Origin: Mycoemilia scoparia
Taxonomy: Eukaryota > Kickxellomycota > Kickxellomycetes > Kickxellales > Kickxellaceae
Assembly (NCBI GenBank): GCA_027575805.1
Contig: JANBPU010000269.1
Span: 1 to 21,194 of the forward strand
Direction: 5' to 3'
DNA length: 21,194 nucleotides
A model generated the notes under the pieces. It searched no databases. It had not been told where the DNA came from and saw only the letters and a program-made list of their open reading frames with translations. Of this stretch, positions 18,238-21,194 are shown piece by piece. Within the stretch, counting starts at the first letter, position 1. Each line of letters starts with the position of its first letter. The position numbers and the translations under genes were made by a program.

Positions 18238-20049
18238 TATTTCTTTTTGGCTAATGCTACGCTGTGTATGTTGAAAAAAGAATTATTGGTCATGAAAAAA
18301 GCAGTAATAAACTATTAGTATCAGCAATACCAATTCACACACACCACTGACCATTCCTATCATATCAGATCTTTTCTGGCTATCCATAATATGTATAATA
18401 ATTTTTGAAGGGTGAATATTTATAGGGGCAATCACAGCCAAATGGATGTCCAGTTTTACTAGTAAACCTTCACCCTTCAAAAATAATCACCCATATGGCA
18501 GAATGTCTTTTGAAGGTGTATCCGACTATGATGTTCTCTCTTTGGATGGAGAACTTGCCATATTATGATCATATTTCACAAGAGCAGAGACGGATATAAC
18601 AAGACTCTTTTGTGGGAGTTAGAAAATAGTATAAAGAATCTTAAAATTGCGATTCCATTGCCAAAAATAGGTTGGTCAAGAATTATCAGAATAACTTGGC
18701 CCTTTTTCAAAAAATAAAATAAAAGTAAGCTAGCTCCATTTGTTAATATGTTTCTATCACCCTATATATTTCTATCAGGCTAGGGATTAGCGGTATTCTT
18801 TTTTTGGAGAATACTCTGGAAATAATAAAATCTCTAAAAATTCTTTTTTTGCACTTTTTTGTGAAATTGTGATTGTTGCTCTTCGGGATATTGGTATAAT
18901 TTCTGTCTGTCTGTTTGTCTGTCTGTAGTTCGGCTATTCGGTCGGTTGGCCGGTCTATTTGTCCATCTATCCATAATACTTATCCGACCCACCAACCGAC
19001 ATACATACATACATACATAGATACGGATGGACAAACAAACAAATAAATAAAGACAAATGCAAGTTTGTTCACAATCCATATTAGTTACTTTTCTGTGTCT
19101 GACATTTCAGGACCCGGAAAAAAAAACTCACACGCACACACACACAAACATGCCTCTTAAATACATAGAGAGATGTACTAATATGTAGTAGTACATATGC
19201 ACATTTATACATGTAATTTGCTATTTCTCTGTCAATCATCCAGTCAATCAATAAAATTGAGAGACCACATGAGATGTATGAATATTCTTTTATACTTTTT
19301 TGGTAATCCTTTCTTTATATATTCTCTATCTCTCTCTCTCTCTTTCTTTTTTTTCACTTAATCTGTTTAGTCATTATTGTGGTTGTTGTTGTTGTCCAGT
19401 TACGGAAAACACACACACACACGCACACAGAGAGAAATAGAGAGGTGTGAAAATTATGTATATATTTCTAAATCCGTGTTTAATTCTTTTGTTTTATTCT
19501 TTTCGTGTATATATATACACACACAGCAAACCGACCAATTGAATAACGGCAGGGCAAAAAGTTCAAGTACCAGTATCTAAAAGGCTGTAAAGAAAAAAAG
19601 ACAGACAATTGTGTTGATAATAGCGCTATAATACATCATCTATTATCTAAACATAGAGAGCTTCAAGTGTCAATGCTATCGATTTATTGAAAGTGGGAGT
19701 GGGAAGAGGAGATAAACGATGATGACTACAACAACGACGACGACGACCCTGTTATTCCCAATTTGGTCATAAACTGATTATTAACACTATTATTAGTTTG
19801 CTATTCATCCAACAACCAATACCCAATCGTTCGCTCACTCACACTAATCTACTGACGTATAGCCAGCCAGCCAGCCATCAGTAGTAGTTATTCCATTGAT
19901 TCCATTCTTCAGGAAGAGAAAGTTGATGATGATGACCGTGAGAATTATTTGTTTCCCAGTGACTAACCAACTTGCATCACCATCATCACCAATAGAATAC
20001 CATATACCAATTCCGTTCCGACTTGTTCCTCCTCTACTGCTGATATACG
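18238..20049. other. Gene-poor stretch with the third foldback element
   Basis: It holds foldback copy 3 (18389-18496) and an open frame at about 18525-18716. Beyond these are TCTG/TTTG units near 18901-18925, CATA units near 19000-19018, CT and CA runs near 19326 and 19410, GAC units near 19732 and CCAG/AGCC units near 19862. Short frames such as one ending ENYLFPSD (about 19915-19968) look protein-like but are too short to judge. No gene is accepted. Confidence 0.45.
18389..18496 (+). mobile_element. MITE-like foldback element, copy 3 of 3, internally deleted
   Basis: About 108 bp. The left arm, ATAATTTTTGAAGGGTGAAT, and the core CAATCACAGCCAAATGGATG match the other copies. So does the palindrome TTTACTAGTAAA, and the right arm ends AATAATCACCCATAT. 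About 13 bp are missing from the left half, between the GGGTGAAT arm and TATAGG, relative to copies 1 and 2. Orientation is the same as the other two. Confidence 0.75.
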
Positions 20050-20798
20050 ATGCCTATACACAAAAGACTTTTATCCAGACTTCTAGAGACAGACAGACAG
20101 CCATTTTTTCAATCGGTGAGTCGGTTGGTCGGCAAAGTCCGTACCGACATGGGATTATGCATCAATACAGAAAAGTTCCATTGATGATTAATTGCTATAG
20201 CTACTGACTCTCCCCAAAAATGTATAAAACAAAACTTTTTTAATTAAAAGTAATAAACAGTGATAGTGAGTGAATGTGTGATCTTAATTGTGTTGTGTGG
20301 ATATAACATAATGTTCTTACTTGTTAACTCCAGACGGATAGATGGGCCGTTAATACTACATCTATAGTGGTAAAAATATTTTTATTTGCGTTTACATTTT
20401 TTTGTTTCAAAATCCCTTAGATAGATATATTTAACCCACATGCCATTTACGCCCTCCCCATTCCTTCCTTCCTTCCTTCCTCTCTCTTAGTCCTATCAAT
20501 ATACTGTTGATGCATATCATTATATTGAAGGTTTACTGAAGCATTATTCAAAGTGGTTACAAAAGAAGTGTGTATATCTATATATAACATGCAGTCTAAA
20601 AAGTAATATCTTTTTTAAATAGCCTATGTGTTCAGATATTACATACATTCATTTGTTACTAGAATTATTTACTCTAACAAAAATAAGAAGACCAAGACCA
20701 AGAATAATAATAATAATAATAATGGTAATAATGGTAATAATCACGGAGATGATAGTAGTAATTTGTATATAGATACATACATGCCGAAAAAACAGTAA
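20050..20798 (+). CDS. Tentative four-exon gene, unrecognised protein of about 118 residues
   Basis: This is a model built by joining open frames at splice sites: exons 20050-20115, 20334-20369, 20491-20569 and 20623-20798 (stop TAA). The start ATG follows an in-frame TGA. Donors are GTGAGT, GTAAAA and GTGTAT. Acceptors are GTTAACTCCAG, CTCTCTCTTAG (after a long TTCC tract) and TTTTAAATAG. Phase is kept at each join. The protein would begin MPIHKRLLSRLLETDRQPFF, continue through an aromatic region (DAYHYIEGLLKHYSKWLQ) and end in a Lys/Asn-rich tail with a poly-Asn run and YMPKKQ. No domain is recognised. An alternative last donor (GTATAT) gives another open frame. Short exons in AT-rich DNA can arise by chance, so this remains a hypothesis. 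Confidence 0.22.
20459..20480 (+). repeat. (TTCC)n microsatellite
   Basis: Five units forming a pyrimidine tract directly before a TCTCTCTTAG acceptor-like site at 20481-20490. Confidence 0.8.
20703..20723 (+). repeat. (AAT)n microsatellite
   Basis: Seven AAT units. In the tentative gene model they encode poly-Asn. Confidence 0.85.
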
Positions 20799-21194
20799 TA
20801 CTTCTTTCTATATACAATATATATATATATATATATATTCTGTTGTATAGAACAAGTCTATGAATATATATGTATTTAAAATTTGTTTATTAAAATACAG
20901 TAACAATTCAATGCCAATAATAGTAGGATGAGGAGTGGTAGTAACAGTAGTAGCAATAGTAAAATCAATGTAATAATCGAATGGTTTAATGTGTATATAA
21001 TATAAAAAGTAAAAGATTGTTCATTTTATTAATAAATACTTATACATATCTCTCTATTTTTACCATCATCATTTTATCCATTTCAATAATGTTAACGTAT
21101 ATTATCATTGTTTCTATTGCTAGTTAATAAGCTATTCAGTCATCAGTATATGCATGTATAAAAGGATTTTCCTTTTTCAATCTCTTTCTATATA
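20799..21194. other. AT-rich right edge
   Basis: No gene seen. An (AT)n run lies at 20816-20839 and AGTAGTAACAGTAGTAG-type units near 20935-20960. AATAAA-like words at about 21032 could serve as a polyadenylation signal if the tentative gene is real. Confidence 0.45.

Noticed and set aside
19896..20207. A 103-codon plus-strand frame overlapping the first exon of the tentative gene
   Set aside because: It has no family resemblance, and part of it crosses the GTGAGT donor at 20116. It remains a competing reading, which is one reason the tentative gene is given low confidence.

Overview
The window looks like nuclear DNA of a fungus, most likely an early-diverging lineage such as Mucoromycota. 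The reasons are: many short introns (53-265 nt, with one of 849 nt) with GT/AG borders; AT-rich DNA full of microsatellites; a fungal-type citrate carrier; and a two-finger C2H2 protein with the DALKRH...KRC signature common in fungal regulators. No bacterial features, tRNA, rRNA or CRISPR array were seen. The exact lineage cannot be fixed from the sequence alone.

Layout: (1) 1-796, AT-rich intergenic DNA with one copy of a small inverted-repeat element and several shorter dyads. (2) 797-2227, plus strand, a six-exon mitochondrial tricarboxylate (citrate) carrier of 309 residues. (3) 2228-3211, intergenic, with degenerate repeats. (4) 3212-7529, plus strand, a twelve-exon, 711-residue GNL1/HSR1-type circularly permuted GTPase; one intron is GC-AG and one exon is only 14 nt. 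(5) 7530-8585, convergent intergenic space with a second copy of the small element and dense simple repeats. (6) 8586-11144, minus strand, an apparently intronless 852-residue C2H2 zinc-finger protein full of homopolymer tracts. (7) 11145-about 20049, roughly 9 kb without a convincing gene, packed with microsatellites. Purine-rich repeats dominate the plus strand up to about 15.5 kb and pyrimidine-rich ones beyond it. Two G-quadruplex motifs on opposite strands lie at this switch, and a third copy of the small element lies at 18.4 kb. (8) 20050-20798, plus strand, a tentative four-exon gene for an unrecognised protein of about 118 residues.

The three clear genes do not form a pathway: one is a metabolite carrier, one a predicted nuclear/nucleolar GTPase, one a DNA-binding regulator. 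The points of most interest are the three-copy foldback (MITE-like) family, the GC-AG intron next to a 14-nt microexon, the G4-marked strand switch in the long leader/intergenic region, and the possible small orphan gene near the right edge.
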